This document shows, one piece after another, positions 62,941 through 64,000 of a stretch of 64,000 bases of DNA. Each line of letters starts with the position of its first letter. Position 1 is the first letter of the stretch. The notes beneath the pieces were generated by a model. The model searched no databases, had not been told where the DNA came from, and worked only from the letters and a program-made list of their open reading frames with translations. The stretch is from Sphingobium sp. AS12 (lineage in GTDB: Bacteria; Pseudomonadota; Alphaproteobacteria; Sphingomonadales; Sphingomonadaceae), in NCBI RefSeq assembly GCF_019097845.1, contig NZ_JAHRGM010000002.1, forward strand, positions 62,001 through 126,000, in the 5' to 3' direction. Made by a program: the position numbers and the translations under genes.

Positions 62941-63819
62941 ATGACGGATATTCGGACGGTGGGCGTGATCGGCGCGGGGCAGATGGGCGCGGGGATCGCG
63001 CAGGTCGCGGCGCAGGCGGGCTATGATGTGATCCTGTCGGACGTCGATCTGCCGCGTGCGCAAAAGGGCCGCGACGGCATCATCCGCTTGCTGGCGCGGG
63101 GCGTGGAAAAGGGTAAGATCGCCCAGATCGACGCGGACGAGGCGATTGCGCGGATCACCCCGGTGGGCGAGATCGCGCCGCTGTCCGGTGCGCAGCTGGT
63201 GATCGAGGCGGCGACCGAACGGGAGGAGGTCAAGCGCGCGATCTTCGCCAATGTCGGGCCGTTGCTGGCGGCGGACGCGATCCTGGCGACCAACACATCG
63301 TCCATTCCCATCACCCGTCTGGCACAGGCTGCGCCCGATGCAGGGCGCTTTGTCGGCGTGCATTTCTTCAACCCCGTGCCGGTGATGGTGCTGGTCGAGG
63401 TCATTCGTGGCCTTGCCACCACGCCCGAAACGGTCGCGGCGGTCGAAGGGTTTGCGGGCCGGATCGGCAAGACGGTGGTGCAGGCCTTCGATGCGCCGGG
63501 CTTCGTCGTCAACCGCATCCTGCTGCCGATGCTGAACGAGGCGGTGTTCGTGCTGGGCGAAGGCGTGGGCAGCGTGGTCGATATCGACATGGGCTGCAAG
63601 CTGGGCCTCAATCACCCCATGGGTCCGTTGACGCTGCTGGATTTTGTCGGGCTGGATACGGCGCTGGAAATCCTCAACGTGTTTCTCAGCACGACGGGTG
63701 ATCCGAAATACCGCCCCGCGCCGCTGCTGGTCAAATATGTCGAAGCCGGCTGGTATGGTCGCAAGACCGGGCGCGGCTTTTATGATTATTCGGGCGCGGA
63801 GCCTGTGCCGACGCGGTGA
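62941..63819 (+). CDS. 3-hydroxybutyryl-CoA (3-hydroxyacyl-CoA) dehydrogenase
   Basis: A 292-residue protein: an N-terminal Rossmann domain with [41 protein letters not shown], the active-site [16 protein letters not shown] (His), and the C-terminal dimer domain with [33 protein letters not shown] and [23 protein letters not shown]. This single-domain length is typical of 3-hydroxybutyryl-CoA dehydrogenase. It acts in butyrate/PHB-related or beta-oxidation metabolism. AGAAGG precedes ATG 62941; the open frame to 62923 is not used. No etfAB genes are visible next to it. Confidence 0.95.
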   Translation: MTDIRTVGVIGAGQMGAGIAQVAAQAGYDVILSDVDLPRAQKGRDGIIRLLARGVEKGKIAQIDADEAIARITPVGEIAPLSGAQLVIEAATEREEVKRAIFANVGPLLAADAILATNTSSIPITRLAQAAPDAGRFVGVHFFNPVPVMVLVEVIRGLATTPETVAAVEGFAGRIGKTVVQAFDAPGFVVNRILLPMLNEAVFVLGEGVGSVVDIDMGCKLGLNHPMGPLTLLDFVGLDTALEILNVFLSTTGDPKYRPAPLLVKYVEAGWYGRKTGRGFYDYSGAEPVPTR

Positions 63820-63844
63820 AGGGGCGGATTGCCCTCCATTTTTC

Positions 63845-63940
63845 CGTCATCCTGACGAAAGTCAGGATCCATTCGGCGCTCCGTCTGCGTGACGATCCGG
63901 CCTAGCGCCGAATGGATCCCAGCCTTCGCTGGGATGACGG
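63845..63940. repeat. Extragenic palindromic repeat with 16-bp exact inverted arms
   Basis: GGATCCATTCGGCGCT (63865-63880) and AGCGCCGAATGGATCC (63904-63919) are exact reverse complements. The outer ends CGTCATCCTGAC and GCTGGGATGACGG extend the symmetry. The element follows the dehydrogenase stop and is related in style to 61504-61579. Confidence 0.85.
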
Positions 63941-63961
63941 CGGTGGGTGGATCGGACCTGC

Positions 63962-64000
63962 TTACCCCGCGCTCAGCCCATGTTTCTTCATGCAGTGCCT
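63962..64000 (-). CDS. Possible C-terminal end of a minus-strand gene
   Basis: Read on the minus strand from the window edge, the frame gives a 12-residue tail, RHCMKKHGLSAG, then TAA. Too short to identify; it is listed because the stop is well placed just beyond the repeat. Confidence 0.3.
   Translation of the reverse strand, partial: RHCMKKHGLSAG

Overview
The window is high-GC alphaproteobacterial chromosome, most likely from a sphingomonad (Sphingomonas/Sphingobium group). The evidence is the DUF2093 gene behind xseA, the large TonB-dependent receptors, the extragenic palindromes typical of this group, and a complete L-rhamnose diketo-hydrolase pathway of the kind described in Sphingomonas. 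I saw no rRNA, tRNA, CRISPR array, insertion sequence or integrase. This is gene assignment from protein motifs and context; no database search was run.

Layout. Positions 1-10133 are ordinary chromosome: the mutY 3' end, nudC, a TldE/PmbA-like protease subunit, an inositol-phosphatase-family enzyme, a divergent SGNH-hydrolase/acyltransferase pair, a membrane HhH protein, purD, xseA, a DUF2093 gene, an M23 peptidase and a secreted protein. Positions 10134-16200 hold a TonB receptor with a striking 5' region, a sulfotransferase-like protein and a TPR/aspartyl-beta-hydroxylase protein. Then come a small secreted protein, clpB, M28 and M16 peptidases, a small protein, and a MarR regulator with a perfect palindrome at its start.

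Positions 24751-57942 (33 kb) form one catabolic island for rhamnogalacturonan-I (RG-I) pectin. It encodes outer-membrane uptake (TonB receptor at 54127), polysaccharide and side-chain enzymes (GH28, PL22, GH53, GH35, GH115, two GH43-like proteins), two CE12-type esterases plus an alpha/beta hydrolase, inner-membrane transport (a GPH symporter and RhaT), cytoplasmic cleavage of unsaturated disaccharides (GH105), unsaturated-uronate processing (KduI, KduD), and L-rhamnose breakdown. The rhamnose route consists of the mutarotase RhaM, the 1-dehydrogenase, lactonase, dehydratase, 4-dehydrogenase and FAH-type hydrolase. That route ends in pyruvate plus L-lactate, and a LutABC L-lactate oxidation system is encoded in the same operon as the rhamnose dehydrogenase. 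Two paralogous IclR regulators lie in the island, and a recurring 13-bp near-palindrome of the form WCC-N7-GGW occurs before most of its transcription units. This looks like a previously unmarked regulon.

Positions 58040-62770 are the tol-pal cluster (ybgC-tolQ-tolR-tolA-tolB-pal), with a repeat element inserted between tolQ and tolR and no cpoB/ybgF. The window ends with a 3-hydroxyacyl-CoA dehydrogenase, a palindromic repeat and the possible 3' tip of a minus-strand gene.
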